The translations under genes were made by a program, and so were the position numbers. A stretch of 64,000 bases of DNA. Origin: Cercis canadensis. Taxonomy: Eukaryota; Streptophyta; Magnoliopsida; Fabales; Fabaceae. Within the stretch, counting starts at the first letter, position 1, and every line of letters begins with the position of its first letter. Of this stretch, positions 12,551 to 52,735 are shown piece after piece. The stretch spans positions 1,270,962 to 1,334,961 of the forward strand of contig QAOA01001366.1 in NCBI GenBank assembly GCA_003255065.1, in the 5' to 3' direction. Below the pieces are notes generated by a model that did not search any database, was not told where the DNA came from, and saw nothing but the letters and a program-made list of their open reading frames with translations.

Positions 12551-13022
12551 TCATTGTTAGGCATCTTAATATATATTTAATTTTTATTTTTTTCGTTTAG
12601 CATCTTTTGTATTGCTGCTGGGGATGCTGGATATTGTGGAACCAAGACAACAAGCGTCTTATAAAGAAGAGTTTTGGATCCAAAAACTTCAAAGAACATG
12701 TACTTTTTAATTTGATTAAAAAATAAAGAAAAAAACCTAATACTTTATATAATTTGTTTAAGTCGCGTTATTATTTTTAAATACAAAGGTTTAAGTCTTC
12801 TTCTTTTTTATTATTATTATTAGAGGCGAAATAATAGAAAGTAATTTTTCTCCTAAAATTGTATCCGTTTTAATGAAATTTAAACATAAAATTTTTATGA
12901 TAAAATACTAAATACTGAACCCTTAAAATATCTCTTTAAAAATAAGTTTAAATATATTACATATTTATGTAATTTGGATGAATTTTGAATATCTCTTTAA
13001 AAACAAGTTTAAATTTATATAA

Positions 13023-13483
13023 GATTTAAATATAATGCAAGTTCATGTAGTTTTGACGAATTTTGAATCAGGTCTTTATAATTTTTTTTTTCTTTTGAAG
13101 TTCTTATAATTTGAATTTTTTTTAATTGGATCTCTGCTATCACCCCCGATTATAATTTCATAAGTTTAGTGCTAACATAACAAATGAGTTGTTTATGTGA
13201 CAATAAAAAAAAAAAAGTTGACGTAGTGTTAAAGTGACACAAAAATTATTATCTCATCAAATTTTGGCTCAAAAAAATGCATAAAAAAGTTGATGAGATG
13301 ACAATTTTTGTGTTATTTTAGCGTCACATTAGTTTTTTTTATTGCCATTTGACATGTCATAACTAAATTGACAGATTTATAATCGGATATGACGATAGGA
13401 ACTCAATTAAAAAAAAAATTAAACTATAGAAACTTGATTCAAAATTCATCAAAACTATAGGACCAGCAATATATTTAAACCTT
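13023..13483. mobile_element. Inverted-repeat MITE
   Basis: The left sequence TAGTTTTGACGAATTTTGAATCA (near 13050) returns inverted near 13434-13460 as TTGATTCAAAATTCATCAAAACTA. Outer parts pair as GATTTAAATATAATG against AATATATTTAAACC, and the centre also pairs (GTTGACGTAGTGTTAAAGTG against GCGTCACATTAG). There is no coding capacity. A further degenerate copy of the left end lies at about 12945-13000. No clear target duplication was found, so the superfamily is left open. Confidence 0.55.
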
Positions 13484-13700
13484 TATATGAATTTGAGTTA
13501 AGGTCATCAATTACATTTTCATACAAAGTTTACTCCTCCTTAATCCTTCTATGAGTTAACGGTTTAAATGGATGAGATGTTCTTCCACCTTGATTTGATA
13601 AGAACCCGGCTGAACTTGACTATTTTATCCCACTAGTTTATTAAATATTAAGTTTGGAGAGCAAACTCGTTTAACAAATGTATAATGTATCACTACTTTT

Positions 13701-13781
13701 GAGTGATTCTTGTGAATATTGTATATCTGCAAACTAATTACACATATAAGGCATATTTTAAACTATTTCCACAACTACGGT

Positions 13782-13823
<42 letters not shown>

Positions 13824-14930
13824 TTTTTATTTTTATTGTANTTTTTTTTTACAAAACAAATTTTTAAATGCAAATATTTTGAAACTATTTTCTTTTTTTT
13901 CCTTTTTTGAGAATAAAACTATTTGCTTAACTATCAAAGTTTGCGCCACATTATGAGTGATTCTTGTGAATATTGTATATTTGCAAACTAATTACACATA
14001 TAAGGCACATTTCAAATTATTTCCACAACTATGGTAATTTTTTTTTTGACTTTTTCTCTTCAGTGTCGCATTTTGAACCGTAATAGAGAGCCAAATTTTG
14101 GTTTGAGGCTCCTTTAAGGAGCCTAATTTTGGCATGAAATTTTTTCTTTTTTAATTTTCAAAGAGGGAGTCGAATTATGGTGATAGGAGGGAGCCGAATT
14201 TTGGCATAAAGAATTTTTTTTTATTAATTTTTAAGAGGGAGTCGAATTATGGGGATAGGAGGGAGCCGAATTTTGGCATGCCAATTTTTTTTTTTTTTTT
14301 AAATTTTGCTGAGAGGAGTCGAAAATTCCACCAAAGAAATTTGAATGTGATACAAACAACCCAGAGATGAATTTCTTTCCACTTATATTTTGCAAACTTC
14401 ACAGGAACAGCAACTAGCAACTCACCTCTGGAGCCAATATCAAATTTTGAGACGAAATCTCAGGCAATTGAAGCAACATTTGAAGAACACATCAGAGGGA
14501 AGGAAAATGTGGGAAAATCAAAATGCGGCACTCCTCTCAGCAAAATTAAAAAAAAAATAAAATATTTTGGCATGCCAAAATTCAGCACCTTAAAGGAGGT
14601 GGGAGCCAAAATTCGGCTCCCTCCTATCCCCATAATTCGACTCCCTCTTAAAAATTAAAAAAAAAAAATTCTTTATGCCAAAATTCGGCTCCTTAAAGGA
14701 GGAGGGAGCCAAAATTCGGCTCGCTCCTATCACCATAATTCGACTCCCTCCTTGAAAATTAAAAAAAAAAAAAAATTTCATGCCAAAATTCGGCTCTCCA
14801 TTACAGTTCAAAATGCGACATTGAAGAGAAAAAGTAAAAAAAAAAAACTACCATAGTTGTGGAAATAATTTGAAATGTGCCTTATATGTGTAATTAGTTT
14901 GCAGATATACAATATTCATAAGAATCACTC
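13701..14930. mobile_element. Foldback MULE-like element, copy 2 (1230 bp), with a non-repetitive loop insert
   Basis: This belongs to the same family as the element at 11134-12550. It begins GAGTGATTCTTGTGAATATTG, ends with the inverse, and is flanked by a perfect 10-bp repeat CACTACTTTT (13691-13700 and 14931-14940). The terminal segment recurs inside the left arm from 13955. The arms meet the loop at about 14330 and 14523. The roughly 190-bp loop does not resemble the arms and contains a 41-codon open stretch. A long T run with one undetermined base (13841) lies in the left arm, so lengths there are uncertain. No transposase is encoded. Confidence 0.8.
14331..14522 (+). other. Exon-like, possibly captured segment in the loop of foldback element 2
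   Basis: Unlike the repetitive arms, this stretch has ordinary base composition. From 14404 the plus strand is open for 41 codons (GTATSNSPLEPISNFETKSQ and onward), preceded by a pyrimidine-containing stretch ending in CACAG that would serve as a splice acceptor. Just upstream another frame is open for about 28 codons (PPKKFECDTNNPEMNFF). The pattern fits a host-gene fragment caught by the element, as in Pack-MULEs. I do not recognise the source gene, and chance openness over this length is possible. Confidence 0.4.
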
Positions 14931-15013
14931 CACTACTTTTCTCACAATTGTATACTTTTTTGAATCTCAATTTAATTTACATATATAATTTTAACTATAC
15001 CCACTTAACATGC

Positions 15014-15014
<1 letters not shown>

Positions 15015-15046
<32 letters not shown>

Positions 15047-15056
15047 TTAGTTGTCC
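15015..15056. repeat. (ATT)n microsatellite
   Basis: An uninterrupted run of TTA/ATT triplets in AT-rich intergenic DNA. Confidence 0.9.
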
Positions 15057-15701
15057 AGATTTACTTGGACTTCCAAAATGATAAGAAAAAATGAGTTACG
15101 TAACATTATTTTAGTAAATACATATTGAGAAGCTCGATTAGTAATAATAAATCAATGATATATTACTGTTTATCGTTCTAACCTCTAACCTTAAAGGTAA
15201 TACATTCCTTAAATTATTACTTGTAATTCAACAAGAGTTTATACTTAAACTTTACTTGATTGATAAAAAAAAATGAATTTGCACAGTAATAAATTATTGA
15301 TTATTTTTCTCTTTGCAACATTAGGTGATTCATTATACATTACATTGTAATGGCTCACTTTAGAAAGACAAAAATAAATAAAAATTAGAGCCCAAACTTT
15401 TGTTGATTGCGATCCTTCAAGAACATTAATTACTGTTTAAAGTTGATTTTAAACTGAATAATATTTTTTTTTTCTTTTTCTTAGTATTTTGACAAGCTGT
15501 TTTACTCGTTCTCCCAACATCTTTGTAAGTGTCTCGCTGTCTTAAGTTCCCAAGATAAGCCCAAGAAGTTACCCAGACCGATCTTAAAAAAATTTGCACG
15601 ATCAGGTTGAGTAGAAAATAATTCTTCTTTTAAGTAATCTCTAATACAAAAGCAAAATAGGGCTAGGTTGGCGATTTGATTTTTGGAATGATAAGGATTT
15701 A

Positions 15702-16408
15702 CGAAAAAAGTTTATTTTGCCCCTTCAACTGAGTTATGAGCAGTTTACTTCCAAAACTTTAAAAAGTTACACAAAACCTCATTAACTATTAACTATTAAA
15801 ATGTGTGAAAAATCCCCAATTCCCAATTACGTATTCATAAATGACGACAAATAAACGTGAAGCTCATTAATGCCCAAATTTCTCCAAAATTTCAAAATTA
15901 AGAACATAATTAGGATTACTCACCAATTACTCAATCTCATCTTCGATATGCTCATATGGGTATGCTCATATAAGTCTGCTCCTTTGGAGATTTATCCACG
16001 AGGAACAAAGCTGAGCTAAGATTTTGGAGGCTTCTCATCTGCCATGGACGATGGAAGAAGAAGACGACATCAAGGAGTTTTGTGCTGGGGGTGGTGGGCC
16101 TACTATTGGTGTGCCTGTGCTGGTAGCAGTGACTCTGAGCTGCAAGAGTGAGGGCGAGAGAGGAAGGAACAAGGGAGAAGTAGATGAACATTAGGATTTA
16201 CGTTTTTATTTTTTGGGTTAATTAGAGATTAATTTTTAGGTTAATAGCTGTACACGTCACAATTTTCATCTCTTTTTAGACGGCCTCTAAGAATTGGAAG
16301 TTTTCCACACATTTTAATAGTTAATAAGAGTTATGTGTAACTTTTTAAAGTTTTAAGGGTAAATCATACATATGACCCTAAGTTAATAGGATAAAATAGA
16401 CTTTTTCC
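15702..16408. mobile_element. Inverted-repeat non-autonomous DNA transposon (707 bp)
   Basis: The left end GAAAAAAGTTTATTTTGCCC with the following CAAAACTTTAAAAAGTTACAC and TTAACTATTAAAATGTGTG is matched in inverse at the right end (CACACATTTTAATAGTTAA near 16306, AACTTTTTAAAGTTTTAAGG near 16340, AAAATAGACTTTTTCC at the end). The arms are about 130 bp. The interior holds a 79-codon minus-strand open frame (15952-16191) with a hydrophobic start and no recognised family. The flanks give no convincing target duplication, so the superfamily is undecided. Confidence 0.6.
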
Positions 16409-17075
16409 AAGATTCCCTGTTGTCAAATTTCGCGGAGCTCAAACTCAGCAATTCTTAGGTTCGTTAAGTTTCAGATCAGTCCCTCATAATACATGAATAG
16501 GAGGTGGGTTCGTTATGCGCAACGGCAGCAGAGTTACACAAAGGGGAACAAAAATTCTCGGGAAAAAAAAAACCTCTGGTGCTTAAAATTAAGATAAATT
16601 CCTTACAGGTATGTCTAGCACCTGCTTTCCTTGTGTCTTAAGGCCAATGCATCTGAAAAATTACAAAAATACCCTCAAGCTATGTCAATAAATATGTTCA
16701 AACATGTGTTTAAGTATGTAAAATATGTTCTTAATTTGTAGTATATGATTATTATTCTTAAGAGTCACCAAATATGAACAGACTAACCACAGCTTGATGA
16801 GCATAATTTTGTAGGTGTGTCAAATGAACTTGCAGGTCATTTTGCCCAATATCTCGCACAAGGAAATAATTTTCCCAAAATTCTTTTGCCTTTTGCTATA
16901 TAAGAGCATTAAAGCCTGTCTGTACAATATTTTTTCAGTCTAAAAAACATGCTATCAGAGAAACATAAAAACAACAGCTTATATGCTACAATTTTAATGC
17001 ACATGATGACTAGCCAACCTATGGAAAAATTGGTTAATATAATGTACATATATGAGTTGAAACCCGAGCCCTTAC

Positions 17076-17357
17076 CTCTCTTAATGGAGGAGAAGATTCT
17101 AGGAAATCTACATCTGTGTCACATGGTTTTAAGAAAGTAAATAATCCTCCCAGAGCGCCCAGTTCACTATGAAAGGGCCCAAATAAGTTCAAAAATGCTT
17201 CTTCTATATTCAGGTAAAGCTGATGTTCACTCGCATGCAGTTTTAGAGTATCCACAGGTCGAACGCTTCATAGCATGACACCCAAAAGGGAAGAAAGCGA
17301 CAAGATATCTTTGAAGTATTGGCATAAGCCCACAATATGTATAGTCCGGGGATGCCC
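17076..17357 (-). pseudogene. Orphan exon-like fragment of an unidentified host gene
   Basis: A minus-strand block of 282 nt (94 codons) has a strong acceptor before it (TTTCTTTTACAG at about 17369-17358) and a good donor after it (GAGGTAAG at 17078-17071). One frame reads through the whole block apart from a single TGA after residue 29. It begins GHPRTIHIVGLCQYF and ends FLESSPPLRE, with EEAFLNLFGPFHSELGALG in the middle. The protein-like composition and intact splice borders suggest a decayed exon from a retained fragment. I do not recognise the family. It lies about 1 kb past the stop codon of the BEACH gene on the same strand and cannot be part of that protein. Confidence 0.45.
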
Positions 17358-17999
17358 CTGTAAAAGAAATGGGGGAGAATTTTCATGAAAATGCTCAAGA
17401 AATTCATTTCAAGAGGAGCAATCAACACCATATTACTTGTTTGATGTCTGGTATACTAATTACAATATTAAATAACACAGATTTATTCATATACTATAAT
17501 GATCAATGAAGGCATATACAATCTATAACTTAAATATAGGAAAAAGAATGCTATAGATCAAGCAATGGGTTACTTCTGGGAGAAAGAAAAGATCCCATTT
17601 GTAACTGCAGCCAATTTCACAAATTCTAAAAATATTATAACCCAAGAGAAAGAGAAGTTTAGGCAAAATATACATCCCATGAGAAGTTTTCTACTACACT
17701 AGAATCAAGTTTGCAGGTAGCTTGGTACCATCCGCAATGTCTTCATAAATAATTTACTATATATCACTCCAATGATTGATACAGGAAGCAAAAGCATATA
17801 AAATTGGCAGAATACTGACTGAAGCTCCTACAGATGTCTTCACTAAGAATTTTCAATTTTCAATAAAATAACGGCTTGTATTTGTAAAAAATTATATCCC
17901 AAGTATTCATCTTTCCATAATCACCTGCAAGCAGTTAATAGAGTTGTGCTTAGAATGGTAGTTTGTTCCTCCAACATGATTTCAATAATTATGAGGCAC

Positions 18000-18334
18000 T
18001 AATAATTAAAGAAATGACCCACACTTCCATGATAATTTCCACATGTTTCCATTAATCCATCTTAGTCACAGCCAACAATATGAATTGCAAAGAAGCTTTA
18101 AAAGAAGAACAATGAGATCATGGTAATTATAAGTTGCTGAGTAGAAGAAGTCGATAGGGATTCTCATGAATACAGATATAATCATAAATCCCAGTCTTCA
18201 AGAAGCAAAAGAGTAACCAAGAAAGAGAAATATATGAATGACAGCATTGTACCTGGAATTATCATCCCTGACCAGCACAAACTGTTAAAATTCCACATGC
18301 ATCTGCTTTTTGATACTATTGCTGATTTATCCCA
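18000..18334 (-). other. Probable 3' untranslated region of the BEACH gene
   Basis: Non-coding sequence directly after the stop codon on the minus strand, with no frame or domain. The polyadenylation site could not be assigned. Positions 17358-18000 likewise show nothing codable. Confidence 0.4.
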
Positions 18335-47453
<29,119 letters not shown>

Positions 47454-48094
47454 CCTTCCTCACCAAAACTATTCAGCATCAAGACTGTGTGATCCAAATA
47501 TCAGAATATATGTAACAGTTATGGCCATCACTTCCACTCTGTCCAGTTTTCTACTTCAAAGAATAAAGCAAATCATTATATACATAAAATTTTGACAACG
47601 TAGTTAAGCTGTATAATATCAAAAATAGATGGATCAAGTTTAACATACAAAAGCAAGTTCAAGAGCTCGAAGCACAAAAGCAAGGAACGAATAAAATCTA
47701 CATGATCTTCATTAAATAAAATAATTAAAAATAAATAACCAACGTTATCTCACTTTCACTTAATTCCTCCCATTTTCAGCTCTACCAAGCCTAAGAAAAA
47801 AGTCATGTACTAACTATCATTGGATTAAAATTCGTCAATGCTCTTAAGTGCATTTAAAATATTAAAACTAGCAAATTAAAGTACGCTAGTAAAAATATCA
47901 AACAGAAGCCAAATAGCGATATATTTGATTCCAGACGTTTGAAGAATCTAATGGACCTTCTTGTGAATTTGAGGCATGATAAAATTATAAAAATTTAATG
48001 GGAAAAAAAAAAAGTAATACTGAATGAGCTCATAACATTATCTAATTCTAAACTGTTGATTATGAAAAAACTTAATGATCGAAATGGAGTGTAC

Positions 48095-48290
48095 CTGAAA
48101 GGTGGAAGCAGTTGAGCTACGCAGAGTTCTAGGGTTCGTGATGGGAGATCGGAGATAGCAATTGTTCGAGTACTTTTTTCCTTTTCCTTTAGGGGGCCAG
48201 AGATTCCTTGGAGCTTCTTCAATGGCGTCGGTAATGGAATTAAGAAGAATGCGTGAAGGAGAGGAAAGTCTTGAAAGCAAACCCCGGAAA
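48095..48290 (-). other. 5' untranslated first exon of the BEACH gene
   Basis: Minus-strand DNA upstream of the start codon ends in a strong donor (CTTTCAG then GTACAC at 48094). It contains ACCCTAGAACTC-type leader sequence and is purine/pyrimidine-skewed like plant 5' leaders. The acceptor for the exon holding the ATG lies upstream of 47453 but could not be fixed. The transcription start is unknown and the upper limit is a guess. Confidence 0.5.
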
Positions 48291-48704
48291 CTCGTTTAAT
48301 TTCGATATTGTCCTTGGTTTTCCTGGTACCCCTACCTTCATGAAAAGAGTAAATATAAAGTTATAAACCCATATAAGCAACGGGAGCTTAAAATATGTAT
48401 TTTTCTTCACGTGAGTTTTTTTTTTTTTGTAAAAATATGTATTTTTCACTGCGCCAGATTTTAGTATCATAATGCAGGGGGGAAAATTATAAAATTGTAG
48501 TTGCTGGCCTCTCTCAAAAAAAAATGTAGTTGGCTGGCCTTGGACTTTTGAAATAATTATAACTGTTAGATGTTGTTTTTTCTTAAAATTATATTTTAGT
48601 CCTCATAATTCTATTCAAGTTTTTAGTTCCTTTTTGTTACGCATATTATCTAAATGGACTTGCAGAACCAGCTTATAGTGACCGGGACTTGTCAAACCCA
48701 CAAT

Positions 48705-49192
48705 GCTCCTAGAAATCAAGGAACAAAATTTCATTTGAAAGTACCGTTGCAGTTATTTAAAAAATAAAAAAATTTTGGAAATTTCGTAAAAATAAAAAAA
48801 TTTTAAAAAAATGTTTTAAATCATTTTAAACAATAATTTTTTTCTATTTTAAAAAATTCTAACATAATAATANTTTAAAGAATTATAACATAATAATACT
48901 TATAGAGATATATAAAATTAGATAGTATAATATTAAATAATTATATTTTTAATCAAAGATATAATCAATATCCATAAATTTTAATAATATTTGACATACA
49001 TAAAACTTAATGTAAAATATATGTTATACTTTAAGTCTCAAATTACACAATATATATTATACTTTAAGTTTTAAATATTTTTAAGTAATTTTTTTTTNTT
49101 TTAAATATTTTTAAGTAATAATTTTTTTAATTTTAAAGGATTATATTGTTATAATAATAATAAAATTATATAATATTAAATAACTATTTTTT
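48705..49192. repeat. Left arm of a diverged long inverted repeat
   Basis: Words such as ATTCTAACATAATAAT, TAGTATAATATTAAATA, GATATAATCAAT, ATTTGACATACATAAA and TTATACTTTAAG occur in the same order, inverted, at about 53190-53475. Similarity continues weakly outward to about 48705/53545. A second degenerate copy of part of the arm lies at 49128-49192, as on the right side. Non-coding, AT-rich, with undetermined bases at 48873 and 49098. Confidence 0.6.
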
Positions 49193-49210
49193 TCCCAAAA
49201 CACAATCGTT

Positions 49211-49462
49211 TTGGTCCTTTTGGCTGCAAGCTGTTTCTCTGCCTCTGCAAACGTTTATGTCTCTTCCTTTGCGAGTGTTTCTCTATCTTCCTCTTCGGTA
49301 TGTTTCTCTTCCCCTGAGATCTATTTCACTCTCTTCCCCTGCGATTTGTTTTTCTCTCCTCCTTGCGATCTGTTTCTCTCTCTTCCCTGTGATCTTTTTC
49401 TTTCTCTTCTGCTGTGATATCTTTCTCTCTCTTCCTCTGCGATTTCTCTCTCTCGCACAAAC
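49211..49462. repeat. Degenerate tandem repeat of a pyrimidine-rich unit
   Basis: The unit TGCGATCTGTTTCTCTCTCTTCC, about 21-24 bp and imperfect, recurs roughly ten times. On the plus strand one frame gives repeated LPCDLFLS-like words, which follows from the repeat and does not suggest a protein. It lies upstream of the kinase-like fragment at 49725 and could once have been its CT-rich leader. Confidence 0.7.
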
Positions 49463-49724
49463 TCATTGAAATCAATCCTCCGTCCACCTTCAATTCTCCG
49501 CACATCTCGCCAACCCAGAAGAGGAATAGAGACAAAACCACCATTTTTCAACAAAAATAATGCACCTTTTTATGGGTTTAGCTCATTTTCTCTTAAATTT
49601 TGTTAAGGGAAGGTGCAACTACATTGGAGCTCATGTAGGGGTAATACCCCTTTCCCCTACTATCCTCCATTTCCCGAAGTGGGTCGATCTCGTTTCCGTC
49701 GATTCTAGCGGGATTTGGCTGTAA

Positions 49725-49900
49725 ATGGGTTGCATTAACTCCAAGAAAGCCGTTTCCAGAGCTTCATCTGCATATGTGCACTCGGCGAGGGTCACCGATA
49801 ATGGGTATCCAGAACCCAATATGGGATTATGAGTTATGAGAACGAAGGGGAAGTGAAATCGGAGGATCGGAGCTGGGATGGGAAGAGGTCCAGGTCTAAG
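49725..49900 (+). pseudogene. First-exon fragment of a CDK-like Ser/Thr kinase (At1g54610-type), frameshifted
   Basis: The plus strand begins MGCINSKKAVSRASSAY, an N-myristoylation/palmitoylation-type start (Met-Gly-Cys, Ser-Lys-Lys) typical of the plant membrane-linked CDK-like kinase group. After about 32 residues the frame shifts by one base; the following frame reads ENEGEVKSEDRSWDGKR and ends SRSK at a good donor (AAG then GTAATG at 49901). No kinase domain exon follows in the window. It is therefore a truncated, frameshifted remnant, probably carried here by a transposon or left by duplication. The family call rests on this short N-terminus only. Confidence 0.55.
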
Positions 49901-49909
49901 GTAATGATT

Positions 49910-51590
49910 CTCTTTCCCTCCCATACACCTTAAGAAACAGTCTTGACTTGAACGTCGGAATGGTTTCATCCCTCACCTCATGTTTCATGCTCTTTGGAAC
50001 TTGCTTGCACTTATACGGATTTTCTTCGGGGTAAAGAGTAAGGGAATTGAATTATTTTTTTTATTTTTTTATACTTTAACTATGATAGATTTAAACACAT
50101 AATTAATAAGTCTTTAGGACAAACCACTTAGTCATAAACCATTTGGTTAAGAGGGTTGAACTTTTTGACAAATATATAAAACTTATCCACCCAATGCTAA
50201 ACAATTCAATAAAATATGCAAATTAATGAATAAAAATAAAAGAAAATCATAATTATCCTAAAATGATAGGACTCATAATATTAAATAGTATTACACAATT
50301 AGTAAACTATGTGCTATTGTGTATAAAAAATTATATAGAAATTATTTGATGTCAATTAAAAATATTGGTTACTTTGGTGAGATAGTGGTCAAATTTTAAC
50401 TAATGAAATTGTGCTCAATTATTTTTTGTGAATTCAATTCATCAACTATCACATTTGCCATGAGTTATTTTTTAAATATTTTCAAGAGTAACTAACAATT
50501 TTTAGAATGTAGAGTCATATATTTAAAAAAATTAAGAATAAAATAGTTTAAGATATCTCACTATATAATAATATTTTTATTTTCAATGTAAGAATAAAAG
50601 GTGTCCTTGGTCCAATACACTCATCTTTTTGGTAAATTACAAAAGAAAACAAATGATATGAGAAAAGGACAAACAGAAATTGAGAGGTGAAGGAGAGAAG
50701 TAAGATGGGAAACTTAAAAGCCTAGTATTGGAGTAGTATTCAAGTAATAATGTGAAACTAAGGATAGGAGTACTTGTTAGTTGCAGGCTTGCAGCAACTT
50801 CATCATACACTAGCGTGTTTGGCTTGGATTTTTGTCTACTAGCTCCTCTTCAATATTATTTGGGAGGGCTAGGTCATAAGTATTTTTCATTTAAGCCTCT
50901 AAACCTATATACTAGTGAGAGTTTTTTAAAAAATTTAACCCCCAAGCTATAAGGACGCTCGGGCCTTGTGCATAACCATCTTGGACACAACACTTCTAAT
51001 TTCAGTTTTTTTCAATAAAGTCAGAGTTAATTTTCATCTATAATTTGATATCAACATTAATCTAGTTTTATGACGCCATTTATATTATGTCAATGTGGCA
51101 TACAGATTGCATACTTGTCAAGTAAATGTTGGATTAAGTATGCTGATACTTTTTTATTTTTTTCTGGAATAAGTATGCTGATACTCAAATTTATACATGT
51201 GAGTTTTATAGTTTTATCCTGTTTGTAAGTTAATCCCTACAATTTTATTTTTTTTCAGCTGAGTTGAGGCCCTGTATATAATTGTTTTCTTATCAAGTAT
51301 TTATTATTTATAACAACAATTCCCCTTAGTTTAAGTTAAATTGCATAATCATATTATAATCTGTTAGCACCGTAAATAAATAGTACTTCTGTACATTTAA
51401 AAATGTATATAAAGTATAAATTTAATTTAAATTGTCATATTAAAGTTTTAATAATACTTGTAGAATTTGATTGAATCATATTAAATTTAAATGCAACTAT
51501 ATAAGTGTAAAAATTATCATTATGTAACACTAAATAAGAAAGTGTTTCTTTGAATTTTTTTATTCCTCATAACTAACTATAAATATTATA
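49910..51590. other. Gene-poor AT-rich DNA
   Basis: No domain-bearing frame. The 66-codon open frame at 50752-50952 is not recognisable. Homopolymers and short repeats only. Confidence 0.5.
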
Positions 51591-51596
51591 TTTGGG

Positions 51597-51898
51597 GAGA
51601 ATTATTGTTTAGTTCCTAAAGTTTTTGAAAAATACCATTTGACTTTAAATATAGAAAAATTTTAATTTGGTTCATCTCATAATATACAAAATTTATAGTA
51701 TCTCTTGGTACTATGTCATATGTGATTGTTCTATTCACATGTATGATTATCAATTTAAAGAATAAATAAAAAATTACATAATACTAAGAGTTATTTTAAA
51801 TATTTTATACTAGTATAGAAGAAATCAAATTAAAATTTCGTTATATTTAGAATTAAATTATTTCTTGTATCAATTTGAATAATTAAATAATAATTCTC
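51597..51898. mobile_element. Inverted-repeat MITE (302 bp)
   Basis: The left end GAGAATTATTGTTTAGTTC pairs with the right end AATTAAATAATAATTCTC. Further in, AAATATAGAAAAATTTTAATTTG pairs with CAAATTAAAATTTCGTTATATTT, and TACTATG with ACATAATACTAAGAG. There is no coding capacity. The target duplication is not clear in the AT-rich flank. Confidence 0.55.
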
Positions 51899-52420
51899 TC
51901 ATATATTTATTATTTTTTTCACCTTTTTGAATCTCCTTTTAAAAAAAATATATATATATATATAAAGTGGCCGGGTCTCAAATAAGAGGCTCCCGACAAT
52001 TAAGGCCCAATCTTTGCATGCGTACGGGCTGGGCGGAGCAGACCTCATAGACACATTAGCCGACACCCATTGAGTACACATCTAACTTCTAAGAACAAGA
52101 TCTTCTATAATAATAAAAAAAAAAAAAAAAAAAAAAGTTATAGATCTTATATCATGTCAATAAGATGTGGTTCTATTCAACAATCTCATGTCTATACTAA
52201 TTATATAATCCCGGTAATCTAGGTAGCCACGTGTCACACTATTAAGGCTTATGGCAAGTTCCATTTCCCGCCCATCCCTCCCCTATGGGCCAAGATACTA
52301 AATTTTGTGGGCCATGGTACTAAATTTTGTGTTGTTTTGCACGAAACGACCGAAATATTTCAATTTCGTAAGTCAATAACACAAAATGTATATACAACAT
52401 TGGAAATTCCTTTGTTTTGA

Positions 52421-52735
52421 TGGAAACGTATGATTTTGATGGATTTAGAACAAAACCATGAAATCCAAATGTTGTTTCAAACGAAATCTTGTATCTTGCT
52501 TGCAACTATCATTTCTCTCATTCTGGTCATCCTCTTCGTGCTTCTTCTCCACATCTATGCCAAATGGTTCTTGGCTCACACACAAGCACAAGTTTGGCAC
52601 CGCCGTCGCCAAATAATGGTGACCGTCTCCGACGTTCTAGGTCTACCTGATTCCACCACTTCCACAACTTCACCATTTATGACCCATCCATCTCGAATTT
52701 CCCAACCAAATGGCTTGATTATGTGATAATTGTTG
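52421..52735 (+). pseudogene. Truncated ATL-type RING-H2 E3 ligase fragment lacking the RING
   Basis: The plus-strand frame from 52430 gives a short N-terminus (MDLEQNHEIQMLFQTKSC), one strong membrane segment (ILLATIISLILVILFVLLLH), then IYAKWFLA and a basic stretch HRRRQ, the layout of plant ATL RING-H2 ligases. After SDVLGLPDS the expected continuation (FTIYDPSISNFPTKWLDYVI) is found only in another frame, so there is a frameshift. The sequence then loses all resemblance before the Cys/His RING. It is a fragment, not a working ligase. It lies inside the right half of the inverted-repeat island. Confidence 0.55.

Noticed and set aside
13780-13910. A Phe-rich open frame over a long T run
   Set aside because: It is an artefact of a homopolymer with an undetermined base.
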